A stretch of DNA of 64,000 nucleotides from Nocardia amamiensis. GTDB taxonomy: Bacteria; Actinomycetota; Actinomycetes; Mycobacteriales; Mycobacteriaceae. A program made the translations under genes and the position numbers. The notes under the pieces were generated by a model that searched no databases, was not told the DNA's origin, and saw nothing but the letters and a program-made list of their open reading frames with translations. Each line of letters begins with the position of its first letter. Within the stretch, counting starts at the first letter, position 1. Below are positions 41,059 through 50,057 of the stretch, in pieces. The stretch lies in the NCBI RefSeq assembly GCF_015477605.1, contig NZ_JADLQX010000001.1:248001-312000 (forward strand), in the 5' to 3' direction.

Positions 41059-41616
41059 GTGCTCGAACTGGCAATTCTCGGGCTGCTCCTCGAAGCGCCC
41101 ATGCACGGTTACGAGCTGCGCAAGCGGCTGACCGGCCTGCTCGGGGCGTTTCGGGCCTTCTCCTACGGATCGCTCTATCCGACGCTGCGCCGGATGCAGG
41201 CGGACGGGTTGATCGCCGAGGAGATCCCCGCGGGCGCGACCACACGCCGTGCGCGCCGGGTGTACCAACTGACTCCGGCCGGGCGGGAGCGGTTCAACGA
41301 ATTGCTCGCCGACACCGGACCGCAGAACTACACCGACGACGGCTTCGGCGTGCACCTGGCCTTCTTCAGCCGCACCCCCGCGGAGGCGCGGATGCGGATT
41401 CTGGAGGGCAGGCGGCGTCAGGTCGAGGAGCGCCGAGAGGGGCTCCGGGAGGCGATCAAGAAGGCCAGCGGGTCCTTGGATCGCTACACCCGGCAACTCC
41501 ATCAACTCGGACTCGAATCAAGCGAGCGCGAAGTGCGCTGGCTCAACGAGTTGATTGCGGCGGAGCAATCGACGAAGGCGGCACCACAGAAAGAGGGAAA
41601 TATCGGCCATGAGTGA
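41059..41616 (+). CDS. PadR-family transcriptional regulator
   Basis: A 185-residue regulator. PadR winged helix in residues 1-90 ([38 protein letters not shown]) and a C-terminal coiled-coil dimerisation domain (about 105-170). GTG 41059 has AGGGGGTGAAG upstream. The 3' end overlaps the ino1 start by eight bases, so the regulator and inositol synthase are one operon, in the same linkage as M. tuberculosis Rv0047c-Rv0046c. It may control inositol synthesis. Confidence 0.93.
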   Translation: MLELAILGLLLEAPMHGYELRKRLTGLLGAFRAFSYGSLYPTLRRMQADGLIAEEIPAGATTRRARRVYQLTPAGRERFNELLADTGPQNYTDDGFGVHLAFFSRTPAEARMRILEGRRRQVEERREGLREAIKKASGSLDRYTRQLHQLGLESSEREVRWLNELIAAEQSTKAAPQKEGNIGHE

Positions 41617-42709
41617 CGACAAAAAGGCTGACAATGCCACGGAAGTTCGCGTCGCCATCGTAGGTGTGGGCAACTGCGCCTCGTCGCTGGTCCAAGGCGT
41701 GCAGTACTACAAGGACGCGGACGAGTCCTCGACCGTTCCCGGGCTGATGCATGTGAAGTTCGGGCCGTACCACGTTCGCGACGTCAAGTTCGTCGCCGCG
41801 TTCGACGTGGACGCGAAGAAGGTCGGTTTCGACCTGGCCGAGGCGATCTTCGCCAGCGAGAACAACACGATCAAGATCTCCGACGTGCCGCCGAGCGACG
41901 TCGTCGTGCAGCGCGGTCCCACCCTGGACGGCATCGGCAAGTACTACGCGGAGACCATCGAGCTGTCCGAGGCCGACCCGGTCGACGTGGTCAAGGTGCT
42001 GAAGGACCACAAGGTCGACGTGCTGGTGTCCTACTTGCCGGTGGGCTCGGAGGAAGCCGACAAGTTCTACGCGCAGTGCGCCATCGACGCCGGTGTCGCG
42101 TTCGTGAACGCCCTGCCGGTGTTCATCGCCTCCGACCCGGTGTGGGCGGAGAAGTTCACCAAGGCCGGTGTGCCGATCGTCGGCGACGACATCAAGAGCC
42201 AGGTCGGGGCGACCATCACCCACCGCGTGATGGCCAAGCTGTTCGAGGATCGCGGCGTGCAGCTCGACCGCACCATGCAGCTCAACGTCGGCGGCAACAT
42301 GGACTTCAAGAACATGCTCGAGCGCGAGCGCCTGGAGTCCAAGAAGATCTCCAAGACGCAGGCCGTCACCAGCAACCTCAAGAAGGAACTCGGCGCCAAC
42401 GACGTGCACATCGGCCCGTCCGACCACGTCGGCTGGCTCGACGACCGCAAGTGGGCCTACGTCCGCCTGGAGGGCCGCGCCTTCGGTGACGTGCCGCTGA
42501 ACCTGGAGTACAAGCTCGAGGTGTGGGACTCGCCGAACTCGGCGGGCATCATCATCGACGCGGTGCGCGCGGCGAAGATCGCCAAGGACCGCGGCATCGG
42601 CGGACCGGTCATCCCGGCCTCGGCTTACCTCATGAAGTCCCCGCCGCAGCAGCTCGCCGACGACGTCGCGCGCGCCCAGCTCGAAGCGTTCATCATCGGC
42701 GCCGAGTGA
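41609..42709 (+). CDS. ino1: Inositol-1-phosphate synthase (actinobacterial type)
   Basis: A 366-residue NAD-dependent enzyme converting glucose-6-phosphate to myo-inositol-1-phosphate, the entry to phosphatidylinositol, PIMs and mycothiol. The Rossmann motif is [16 protein letters not shown] (about residues 13-28). The C-terminal half has [14 protein letters not shown] and [17 protein letters not shown], matching the mycobacterial enzyme, which is 367 residues. ATG 41609 (MSDDKKADN) is preferred over the in-frame 41555 start inside padR; GGGAAAT lies upstream. A strong hairpin follows. Confidence 0.97.
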   Translation: MSDDKKADNATEVRVAIVGVGNCASSLVQGVQYYKDADESSTVPGLMHVKFGPYHVRDVKFVAAFDVDAKKVGFDLAEAIFASENNTIKISDVPPSDVVVQRGPTLDGIGKYYAETIELSEADPVDVVKVLKDHKVDVLVSYLPVGSEEADKFYAQCAIDAGVAFVNALPVFIASDPVWAEKFTKAGVPIVGDDIKSQVGATITHRVMAKLFEDRGVQLDRTMQLNVGGNMDFKNMLERERLESKKISKTQAVTSNLKKELGANDVHIGPSDHVGWLDDRKWAYVRLEGRAFGDVPLNLEYKLEVWDSPNSAGIIIDAVRAAKIAKDRGIGGPVIPASAYLMKSPPQQLADDVARAQLEAFIIGAE

Positions 42710-42728
42710 TTCGGTGAACACCGATGCA

Positions 42729-42760
42729 AGCCGGCCGGAGGCACAAGCCCCCGGCCGGCT
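42729..42760 (+). terminator. Hairpin terminator after ino1
   Basis: AGCCGGCCGG (42729-42738) pairs perfectly with CCGGCCGGCT (42751-42760) around a 12-base loop, 20 bp after the ino1 stop. It may also serve the convergent GyrI-like gene. Confidence 0.85.
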
Positions 42761-42778
42761 GCGTCAGTCCCGCGCGCT

Positions 42779-43204
42779 CTAGTCCAGCGAGACGTAGACC
42801 TCCACGGAAGCCGGGCCGGTGTAGCGCTCGACCTCGGCGGTGTGGGAGCGGGTGATGGTTCCCGCATTCTCCGCTTTCGCGACCTGGGCCCATGCGGTAC
42901 GCAGCAGGTCGTAGGGCTTGTCGGCGACGACGAACTTGGCGTAGCGGCCGCGCGGGATGATGGTGAGCACGTCGCCCGGGTCCAACTCGTCCATGCCGGC
43001 GAGTTCGTAGCCGAGCACGGCGACGGCATGGTCGTTCTGGCCGATGTAGGCGGCCACCCGGGGCACGTTCTTCTCCCGTGCCAGATACCGGTCCCAGGTG
43101 AAGTTGACCAGATCGAGGTCGCGCGCGGTGACCTCGCGGCCGGCGAGCGGCACGGTGAGGCCCGCGACCATGCTCTGCTCCAATGTGACGATCTCGAAAT
43201 CCAC
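42779..43204 (-). CDS. GyrI-like / effector-binding-domain protein
   Basis: A 141-residue protein of the SOUL/GyrI-like small-molecule-binding fold, with the typical opening MDFEIVTLEQSMVAGLTVPL and the strand IIPRGRYAKFVVAD. No DNA-binding domain is attached. It may bind a cationic or aromatic compound, or gyrase. GTG start at 43204 is 9 bp after the stop of a paralogue, with TAGGAACAGACA before it, so the pair is an operon. Confidence 0.7.
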   Translation of the reverse strand: MDFEIVTLEQSMVAGLTVPLAGREVTARDLDLVNFTWDRYLAREKNVPRVAAYIGQNDHAVAVLGYELAGMDELDPGDVLTIIPRGRYAKFVVADKPYDLLRTAWAQVAKAENAGTITRSHTAEVERYTGPASVEVYVSLD

Positions 43205-43213
43205 TGTCTGTTC

Positions 43214-43672
43214 CTACTCGTCGACCTGATCGTCCGCCAATGCCACGAAGACTTCCGCCGTGCGGGCGTCGGGATAGTGCTCCCAGTCACCGGTATAGGC
43301 GCGCACGAGACGGCCCGCGGCCTCCGCGTCCCACACCGCGCGCCAAATGGTCACGATGGTGTCGCCGAGATTGTCGCCGCTGGCGATGAACCGGGCGAAC
43401 CGTCCTGCGGGCACCCGGGCGAGCACGTCACCGGGAAGCAGATCGGCCAGGCTGTGACAGCGGTAGCCGACGATATGGGTCAGGTACGAATTGATCTCCG
43501 GCGCATGGTCGACGTACGCCGTGGTCGGCGGTCCGGGCAGCTTGCGAGCCAGGTTGCGCTTCCACGCCTCTTCGACTTTCGCGCGGCGCGGCCCCTCGAC
43601 CGCGAGCGCGGGGCTGCGAAGCACTGTTCCCGCCACCAGCGTCTCGGGTTGGTCAACGACATTGAAATCCAC
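43214..43672 (-). CDS. GyrI-like / effector-binding-domain protein, paralogue
   Basis: A 152-residue sister of the next gene, with parallel segments MDFNVVDQPETLVAGTVLRS, LLPGDVLARVPAGRFARFIAS and TAEVFVAL. It starts with GTG 43672, with AGGGG about nine bases upstream. The two copies differ clearly, so the duplication is old. Role as above: unknown ligand binding. Confidence 0.7.
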   Translation of the reverse strand: MDFNVVDQPETLVAGTVLRSPALAVEGPRRAKVEEAWKRNLARKLPGPPTTAYVDHAPEINSYLTHIVGYRCHSLADLLPGDVLARVPAGRFARFIASGDNLGDTIVTIWRAVWDAEAAGRLVRAYTGDWEHYPDARTAEVFVALADDQVDE

Positions 43673-43920
43673 CGGCGTAGCCCCTATGTCTCGTCTGTCT
43701 CCACTTGGCGTCGCTCCCGGTGCCCTTCATGGTGACGCAGGCTACCGCCTCCGGGCCCGTCGCTCGCGCCGCGCTGTCGTCGCTCGAGCGCATATCCTTC
43801 CGCATCGTTTCCGCGGTTCCGGCGTCGGCCTCCGACGCACTCGCTGTTCGCTCTCACTCTGGCAAACGATGCTGCCATGTCATCCGTTCCTCCGGGCCAC
43901 GGAAGGTCACAGCATCATCG

Positions 43921-46185
43921 CTATCCCGGAACCGGAATGCTGAGTCCAGGGAAAATCTCGACTTCCCTGGGCGGCTGCGTGGTGGGCGGGATGATGACGA
44001 CGGGCTCGCGCTCCGGCGACTGCTGCGGCGGATTCAGGATGTCGTAGGCCCCGCCGGAGGGCTTGCTCTGATTCGGCTGCGCCGGTGTACCCGGGAACTG
44101 CTCGATCGGGGTGCCGTCGAGCGCGTTGTCCATGACCTGTTTCCAGATGTCGGCGGGCAGGCCGGAGCCGTAGATGTCGGCGCCGCGCGCGGTCCGGATC
44201 GGCTGCGACTGTTCGGTGCCGATCCACACCGCCGTGGACAGCGAGGGGGTGAAGCCGATCATCCACGCGTCCTTGTTCGCGTCGGTGTCGCCGAGCTGAG
44301 TGGTGCCGGTCTTGGCGGCCGAGGGCCGGTTGTCCTTCAGCCCGTGCCCGTTGGAGTAGGCCGCGATCGGGGTCATCGCCTGAACGGTGTTCTGCGCGAT
44401 GGCCTGCGAGATGCGCTGCTGGCCGGGCGGCATCTGCTTGCCGGCCCGCTGATCCGGCGCGCCGCGATCCAGCAGCACGCGCCCGTCACCGGTCACCACC
44501 CGCTGCACGAAGTACGGCTGGTGGTAGACGCCCGACGCGCCGATCGTGGCGTACGCCGATGCCATATCGATGGGCCGGACCAGATACTGGCCGAGAACGA
44601 TGCCGTTCAGCGGTTTTCCACCGTCTTCGGTCAGCGTCTTGCCCGCCACGCCGGGCATCTCCTCGGGGATGCCCGCCGCGTGCGCCGCGTCGGCGATGGA
44701 CTGAGGCCCGTCGAACATCGACATGGTCAACCGGTAGAAGCTGGTGTTCAGTGAGCGCTTCAGCGCCTCGGCCATGGTGCACTTCCCGCAGGACTCGCCG
44801 TCCACGTTGGTGATCCGGGTGCGGTTGTCGGTCACCGGGGAGCTGTCCAGCACGCGAGACAGCGGAATGCTCTGCTGCTGCGCGGCTATCACCGCGAAGA
44901 CCTTGAACGCCGACCCGGTCTGCAACGGCGCCTGAGCGAAGTCGAAGCCGATGCCGTCGTGGCCGCCGAAGTACGCGCGCACCGCGCCGGAGCGTGGATC
45001 GATCGACACCACCGCCGCGCGAAGTTCCGGTGGCTGGCCATCAAGCCGAGCACGCACCGCGTCGAGCGCCGCCTGCTGCGCCTTCGCGTCGATGGTGGTG
45101 GTGATCTGCAGTGCGCCGGTGTTCAATTCGCGTTCGCTGATACCCGAGGCGCGCAGCTCGCGCACCACCTGGTTGCGGATCAGACCCTCCGGGCCGCGGG
45201 TCACGTTGTCGTCGGGGATCTCGGAGAGGGGGATGATCGGCGGAAACATCGTCGCGTCGCGATCGCCCGGCGCCAGCACGTCCATCTCGACCATGCCGTC
45301 GAGCACGTAACGCCAGCGTTCCTTCAGATCCGGAAGATGGGTTTCCGGGTCCAGGATCGACGGCGTCCGGATCAGCGCGGCCAGCACCGCCCCCTCGGCG
45401 AGGGTCAGCTGGTTCACCTGCTTGTCGAAGTAGGCCTTGGCCGCCGACGCTATCCCGTAGGCCCCGCGGCCGTAATAGATGGTGTTGAGATAGGCGGCGA
45501 GGATGTCGTCCTTGCTCCACTGCCGGGCCATCTTCGCCGCGATGATCAGCTCGCGCAGCTTGCGCGTGACCGTGCGCTCGGAGCCGAGGAACGCGTTCTT
45601 CACGTACTGCTGGGTGATCGTGGAGCCGCCGCCCGCGTTGTCGCGCCCGAGCAGGTTGTCGCGGACGGCGCGGAGGAAGCCGGAGGCCGAGTAACCGGGA
45701 TTGGTGTAGAAGTTGCGATCCTCGGCGGACAGCACCGCGTCGCGTACCGGCCGCGGCACCTCCGACAGCGGGACCGGCGTGCGATTGCCTTCGGGCGGAA
45801 CGACCTTCGCGATCACGGTGCTGCCGTCGGCCGCGAGGACGGTGGCGATCTGGTTTCCCTGCATCGCCGTCGGATCCGGTATCTCGGCGCTCCAGTACGC
45901 CAGGACGGACAGCAGCGCGGGCACCACGCCGAACAGGATGAACAGGGCGAGCAGAAAGCGGCGGACCCGTTCGGCCCTACTGCGTGGCCGTCGATTCGGA
46001 TCGTGCACCGGAGGTGGCGTGGGATGGTGTTGTTTCCGGTGCGCCGTGTCTCGCTCGCGCGCGGTCCGGTTCGATGCTTTCGTCCGCTCGTTCCGGCCCG
46101 CCCTCGAGGAATACAGTGCGCGCCGGGAGTTCTTCTTGGCGCCGCGTGCGCGCCCTGGCGGCTTGCGGAACGAGCTCACGATCAT
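43921..46185 (-). CDS. Second bifunctional class A penicillin-binding protein
   Basis: A 754-residue paralogue of the PonA1 at 35614. A basic cytoplasmic tail (1-73) is followed by a membrane helix (about 76-98), a GT51 domain with SAEDRNFYTNPGYSASGF and GGSTITQQYVKNAF, and a transpeptidase domain with SAFK (near 423), SLNTSFYRL and KTGTTQLGD (near 622). The tail is shorter than in PonA1 but ends with the same IFPGLSIPVPG-like motif. Cys-containing GESCGKCTMAEAL parallels EQCGMCTIAEAL of PonA1. It is monocistronic as far as seen. Probably a conditional or back-up synthase. Confidence 0.94.
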   Translation of the reverse strand: MIVSSFRKPPGRARGAKKNSRRALYSSRAGRNERTKASNRTARERDTAHRKQHHPTPPPVHDPNRRPRSRAERVRRFLLALFILFGVVPALLSVLAYWSAEIPDPTAMQGNQIATVLAADGSTVIAKVVPPEGNRTPVPLSEVPRPVRDAVLSAEDRNFYTNPGYSASGFLRAVRDNLLGRDNAGGGSTITQQYVKNAFLGSERTVTRKLRELIIAAKMARQWSKDDILAAYLNTIYYGRGAYGIASAAKAYFDKQVNQLTLAEGAVLAALIRTPSILDPETHLPDLKERWRYVLDGMVEMDVLAPGDRDATMFPPIIPLSEIPDDNVTRGPEGLIRNQVVRELRASGISERELNTGALQITTTIDAKAQQAALDAVRARLDGQPPELRAAVVSIDPRSGAVRAYFGGHDGIGFDFAQAPLQTGSAFKVFAVIAAQQQSIPLSRVLDSSPVTDNRTRITNVDGESCGKCTMAEALKRSLNTSFYRLTMSMFDGPQSIADAAHAAGIPEEMPGVAGKTLTEDGGKPLNGIVLGQYLVRPIDMASAYATIGASGVYHQPYFVQRVVTGDGRVLLDRGAPDQRAGKQMPPGQQRISQAIAQNTVQAMTPIAAYSNGHGLKDNRPSAAKTGTTQLGDTDANKDAWMIGFTPSLSTAVWIGTEQSQPIRTARGADIYGSGLPADIWKQVMDNALDGTPIEQFPGTPAQPNQSKPSGGAYDILNPPQQSPEREPVVIIPPTTQPPREVEIFPGLSIPVPG

Positions 46186-46557
46186 CTCCTCCCGGAGTGT
46201 CGGACGAACTCACCTGCACGAACACGATCGGAAAAGAGTATTGAGGAATCGAGTTTACCGTGCCCCTCGACAGCGGCTTCCGCTTCCAGGCGGCTGACGC
46301 GTGTGCGACATCTCCCGCCGTCGAGCTGTCAGAGTATCGGCAAACCACCAGCTGCCGCGATTACCACGCGAGGCAACCGCATCGGCGCGACCACCGGTTT
46401 CGAGCGAAGCGAGACCGAGCATGCCCCGTTCGCGGCCCGGCTCGCGTCCGAGTGGCCGCCGCGTCCGCGACGAAGTCGCCAACGGCGGTCGCTCGGACGC
46501 GACCCATCAGGGAGCCGCGAATACGCAGCGCCGCAGGCGCTGCAAATCAAACACAGC
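46186..46557. other. 372-bp non-coding gap between the second PBP and the sugar importer
   Basis: No gene is supported here. It should hold the PBP promoter near 46186-46260, with an AT-richer patch around 46240. It also holds the sugB terminator hairpin at 46525-46543. No repeat or operator of note was seen otherwise. Confidence 0.5.
46525..46543 (-). terminator. Hairpin terminator after sugB
   Basis: GCAGCGCC (46525-46532) pairs with GGCGCTGC (46536-46543) around a 3-base loop, beginning 14 bp after the sugB stop. No U-run follows. Confidence 0.75.
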
Positions 46558-47460
46558 TCAGCTCTTCACGCCGCCCGCGGTGAGGCCGGAGATGATGCGG
46601 CGCTGGAAGAGCAGGACCATGATGACCAGCGGGATGGTGACGATGGTGCCCGCGGCCATGATCGCCGCGTACGGCTGGACCAGGGGGTTGTTGCCGGAGA
46701 ACCGGGCGATTGCGACGGTGACGGGCTCGGTCTTGTCGCTGGAAAGCAAACGGGCCAGCAGGTATTCGTTGACCGCCGCGATGAACGCCAGGATCGCGGT
46801 GGTGAACACGGCGGGGGCCGCGAGCGGCAGCATGACCAGACGGAAGGCCTGCATCTTGGTCGCGCCGTCGATTCGCGCCGCTTCCTCGAGTTCCCAGGGC
46901 AGTTCGGTGAAGAAGGACGCGAGGATGTAGACCGTCATCGGCAGCACGAACGAGATGTTGGGGATGACCATCGCCTGGTACTCGCCGATCCAGCCGAGGT
47001 TGGTGAACAGCTGGAACAGCGGGGTCACCAGCACGACGACGGGAAACATCGAGGCGCTCAGGATCAGTCCGGACACCACGTACTTGCCCCGGAAGGTCAG
47101 CCGCGCCAGCGCGTACGCGGCGAATACGCCGATCACCAACGCGATCACCGTGGTGGCCGCACCGATGACGACGCTGTTCACCAGCGCCTTGCCGAAGTCG
47201 TTGCCGCGGCTGGTGTCGAACGCGTTGCGGAAGTTCTCCAACGTGACGTGCGTCGGCCACGGCGTGTTGTCGAAGGTGTAGTCGGGGTCGCGGAACGCGG
47301 TGACCGCCATCCAGTAGAACGGCGCGAGACCCCAGACCAGCACGATCAGGGCACCGAGGTACAACCGCACCGAACCGAGCCGCTTGGTCCACGGAACCGG
47401 CGGCGCGGCGGGCTCTTCCGCCCGCGCGGCGGGCTTCTTCGTCGTCTGCACGGACATCAA
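46558..47460 (-). CDS. sugB: ABC sugar importer permease, SugB-like (trehalose type)
   Basis: A 300-residue MalG-type permease with six membrane segments and the coupling EAA loop EEAARIDGATKMQAFRLVMLP that contacts the ATPase. It forms the membrane channel with the SugA-like protein. Position after lpqY-sugA equivalents and the family resemblance suggest trehalose uptake as in mycobacteria, but the substrate could be another disaccharide. No ATPase follows; a matching ATPase lies at 55594. Confidence 0.88.
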   Translation of the reverse strand: MMSVQTTKKPAARAEEPAAPPVPWTKRLGSVRLYLGALIVLVWGLAPFYWMAVTAFRDPDYTFDNTPWPTHVTLENFRNAFDTSRGNDFGKALVNSVVIGAATTVIALVIGVFAAYALARLTFRGKYVVSGLILSASMFPVVVLVTPLFQLFTNLGWIGEYQAMVIPNISFVLPMTVYILASFFTELPWELEEAARIDGATKMQAFRLVMLPLAAPAVFTTAILAFIAAVNEYLLARLLSSDKTEPVTVAIARFSGNNPLVQPYAAIMAAGTIVTIPLVIMVLLFQRRIISGLTAGGVKS

Positions 47461-47491
47461 TGCGCCTCCCGTGTCGTGCGGGACACGTGTC

Positions 47492-48520
47492 TCATCCGGC
47501 CCTCCGCTGCTCTTCCTGGGTCCGAACCGCGTTCGCGCCCAGGACCTTCACCAGCACGAACGCCACCGCGAAGATCAAAAGGAAGGTGATCGTGGACAAC
47601 GCGGCCGCGCTGTTGGGTCCTTGCCGAACCTGCTCGACCACCAGGATCGACACCGTGCGGGTGGACGGGTTGCCCAGCGTCATGATCGCGGGCAGGTCGT
47701 ACATGCGCAGCGCGTCCATGGTGCGGAACAGCACCGCGACCAGCAGGGCCGGCTTCAGCAGCGGGAGCGTGATCTGGGTGAACCGCTGCCAGGCCGACGC
47801 ACCGTCGACCCGCGCCGCCTCGTACACGTCGGCCGGGATCACCTGCAGCCCGGCGAGCAGCAACAGCGCCATGAACGGCGTGGTCTTCCAGACGTCGGCG
47901 GCGATCACCGCGAACCGCGCGGGCCACTCGTCGGAGGTCCACAGGACGTGCGTGCCGAGGACCCGGTTCACCACGCCGTCGTACTGGAACATGAACTCCC
48001 ACAACCGTGCCGTGACGGCGGTCGGGATGGCCCACGGAATCAGCACGGCCGCGCGCAGCAGCGCCCTGCCCCGGAAGGTCTTGCCCATCACCATGGCCAT
48101 GCCGAGGCCGAGCGTCAGCTCGAGCGCGACCGTGACCACCGTGAAGAACAGCGTGACGCCGACGGCCAGCCAGAATTGCGAGCCCAGGTTGCCGGTCGGG
48201 CAGGACACCATCTCGCCGGTCGCGACCTGGCACTGCTGCAGCAGCCAGTGCGTGTAGTTCGAGAATCCGGCACTGCCGCCTTCGACGAACATGCCGGTCG
48301 CCGGGTCGAGTCCGGAGTCCTTCTGGAAGGACATCCACAGCGCCCGGACCACCGGATACCCGATGACGACCGCGAGCGCGAGCAGTACCGGCGTGACGAA
48401 CAGCCAGGCTTTCCCGGAACGCTGCAGCTCCAGCCCTATCGTCGCGGCGATGCCGCGTCTGGCCGGAACGAAATCGTCGTCTTTCGGCGCGATAGTCGCC
48501 GCTCCCGAAGGATCCGACAC
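47492..48520 (-). CDS. sugA: ABC sugar importer permease, SugA-like
   Basis: A 342-residue MalF-type permease. The N-terminal 30 residues are cytoplasmic, followed by six helices with a large first extracytoplasmic loop holding two cysteines (QQCQVATGEMVSCPTG). The EAA loop is YEAARVDGASAWQRFTQITLP. It lies between the binding protein (45 bp upstream) and SugB (31 bp downstream) in one leftward operon. Confidence 0.88.
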   Translation of the reverse strand: MSDPSGAATIAPKDDDFVPARRGIAATIGLELQRSGKAWLFVTPVLLALAVVIGYPVVRALWMSFQKDSGLDPATGMFVEGGSAGFSNYTHWLLQQCQVATGEMVSCPTGNLGSQFWLAVGVTLFFTVVTVALELTLGLGMAMVMGKTFRGRALLRAAVLIPWAIPTAVTARLWEFMFQYDGVVNRVLGTHVLWTSDEWPARFAVIAADVWKTTPFMALLLLAGLQVIPADVYEAARVDGASAWQRFTQITLPLLKPALLVAVLFRTMDALRMYDLPAIMTLGNPSTRTVSILVVEQVRQGPNSAAALSTITFLLIFAVAFVLVKVLGANAVRTQEEQRRAG

Positions 48521-48565
48521 CGTTTCTCTCTCCTGCGGGTTCGTCGGGTCCGTTGCAATCAGCGC

Positions 48566-49867
48566 TTACGATCCGGCGGTCTCGATGCCCTTCTGCATAC
48601 CGGTGATCGCGTCATCGACGGACTTGGTTCCGTTCAACGCAGCATAGGCGTTGTCCTGGATGGCCTTGGACACCGCGGGATAGAACGGGGTGACCGGGCG
48701 CGGCACCGCGCTGGCGATCGAGTCCTTGAGCGCGGGCAGGTACGGCATCTTCGCGATCAGCGCGGGGTCGTCGTACATCGAAGCGCGCACCGAGGGCAGC
48801 GCGCCGGAGGCGACGATGTGCTGGGCGTCCTCACTGATCAGGAAGCGCAGGAAGTCCAGCGCAGTGGCCTTGTTCTTGGAGAACGCGCTGATCGCCGCGT
48901 TGTAGCCGCCGAGGGTCGAGGCGCCGACGCCGTCCTCGCCGGGGAGCGGAGCGACCGCGAACTTGTCCTTCACCGCGGAAGCCTCGCCGCCGACGTCGCC
49001 GAAGGTGGACGGCCACGACCGCAGGAACAGCAGCTTGCCCTGCGCGAAGGCATTGCTGGACTCCGGCTCCTTGAAGGTGATGGCTTCCTTCGGGATGTCG
49101 CCGCTGTTGTACGCGTCGACCAGGACCTTCAGTCCAGCCCGCGACTGCGGGCTGTTCACCGTGGGAGTCTTGCCGTCGGCGCCGACGAAGCTGCCGCCGT
49201 AGGCGTTGATGACCTCGGCCGCGTTCACGGTGAGACCTTCGTAGGGCGCGAACTGGCCCGCGTAGCAGCCGATGTTCTGCTCCCGCGCGATGTGGCACTG
49301 GGCCAGCATCTCGTTCCACGTCTTGGGCGGGTTGGGCACCAGGTCCTTGCGGTAGAACAGCAGGCCGCCGTTGGTGTTGCGAGGCGCGGCATAGAGGGTG
49401 TTGTTGTAGGTGGCGCTGGCCACCGGCGGGGAGAGCAGCGCGGTGGTGTCGACGGCGAAGGAGTCCTTCAGCGGCTGGATCCAGCCCTTGGCGGCGAACT
49501 CGGCCGTCCACGGCACGTCGAGGGCGACCACGTCGTAGTTGGACTGCTTGGAGCGCATGTGCTCGACCAAGTCGTCGTACTGCTGCGAGGCGTCGTTCGA
49601 CTGCTCTTTGAAGGTCACCTGCTCGTCGGGGTGCGTGGCGTTCCAGCGCTCGATCAACTGCTTGACCGCGCCGGTCTCGGTGGTGTCCTTGCCCTCGACG
49701 TAGGTGATCGGGCCGCGCCCGGTGAGGTTCTGGCTGATCGGGCTGCCGCCGCTGTCGCTGCCGCAGGCGCTGGTGAACGTCGCGGTCAGCAGCGCGACCG
49801 ACGCGGCCGCCACCGCGGCCCGCGGCACGAGCGACGAACGTAGGGCCGACACCTTCTTCACAGCCAT
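48566..49867 (-). CDS. lpqY: LpqY-like solute-binding lipoprotein
   Basis: A 433-residue extracellular sugar-binding protein (SBP family 1). The signal peptide has a basic n-region, hydrophobic core AAVAAASVALLTATF and a lipobox-like TSAC, with Cys as the lipid anchor. The segment YDVVALDVPWTAEFAAKGW closely resembles the region I recall from LpqY of the trehalose importer. ATG 49867 has GGAG eight bases before it; the in-frame start at 49918 adds a segment that does not look like a signal. First gene of the lpqY-sugA-sugB operon, divergent from the DUF2786 gene. Confidence 0.88.
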   Translation of the reverse strand: MAVKKVSALRSSLVPRAAVAAASVALLTATFTSACGSDSGGSPISQNLTGRGPITYVEGKDTTETGAVKQLIERWNATHPDEQVTFKEQSNDASQQYDDLVEHMRSKQSNYDVVALDVPWTAEFAAKGWIQPLKDSFAVDTTALLSPPVASATYNNTLYAAPRNTNGGLLFYRKDLVPNPPKTWNEMLAQCHIAREQNIGCYAGQFAPYEGLTVNAAEVINAYGGSFVGADGKTPTVNSPQSRAGLKVLVDAYNSGDIPKEAITFKEPESSNAFAQGKLLFLRSWPSTFGDVGGEASAVKDKFAVAPLPGEDGVGASTLGGYNAAISAFSKNKATALDFLRFLISEDAQHIVASGALPSVRASMYDDPALIAKMPYLPALKDSIASAVPRPVTPFYPAVSKAIQDNAYAALNGTKSVDDAITGMQKGIETAGS

Positions 49868-50057
49868 CGCAAACACTCCAGGATCAATCGTGAGCGGCAG
49901 CACACCCTGCCGGTGCACAAGGCAAGATACATGGTGTCGATCCGGCCCGCCGGAGAGTGGCGCGAAGTCCCGGTCACGCGGCTGCCTCGCCTTCGCTCGG
50001 CCCGGCGCAGGCTGCGGACGGACTTCGTCCGGCTGCGCCCCTTAAGCTTGGGACCCG

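Noticed and set aside
44959..47589. An 876-codon plus-strand frame across the second PBP and sugB
   Set aside because: It crosses the PBP, the gap and sugB on the opposite strand; its composition is shadow-like and it has no domain.
47384..49843. A very long plus-strand reading frame (about 819 codons) opposite the sugar importer
   Set aside because: It is antisense to three well-supported genes (lpqY, sugA, sugB) and its translation is a low-complexity Arg/Gly/His/Asp mix typical of shadow frames in high-GC DNA.
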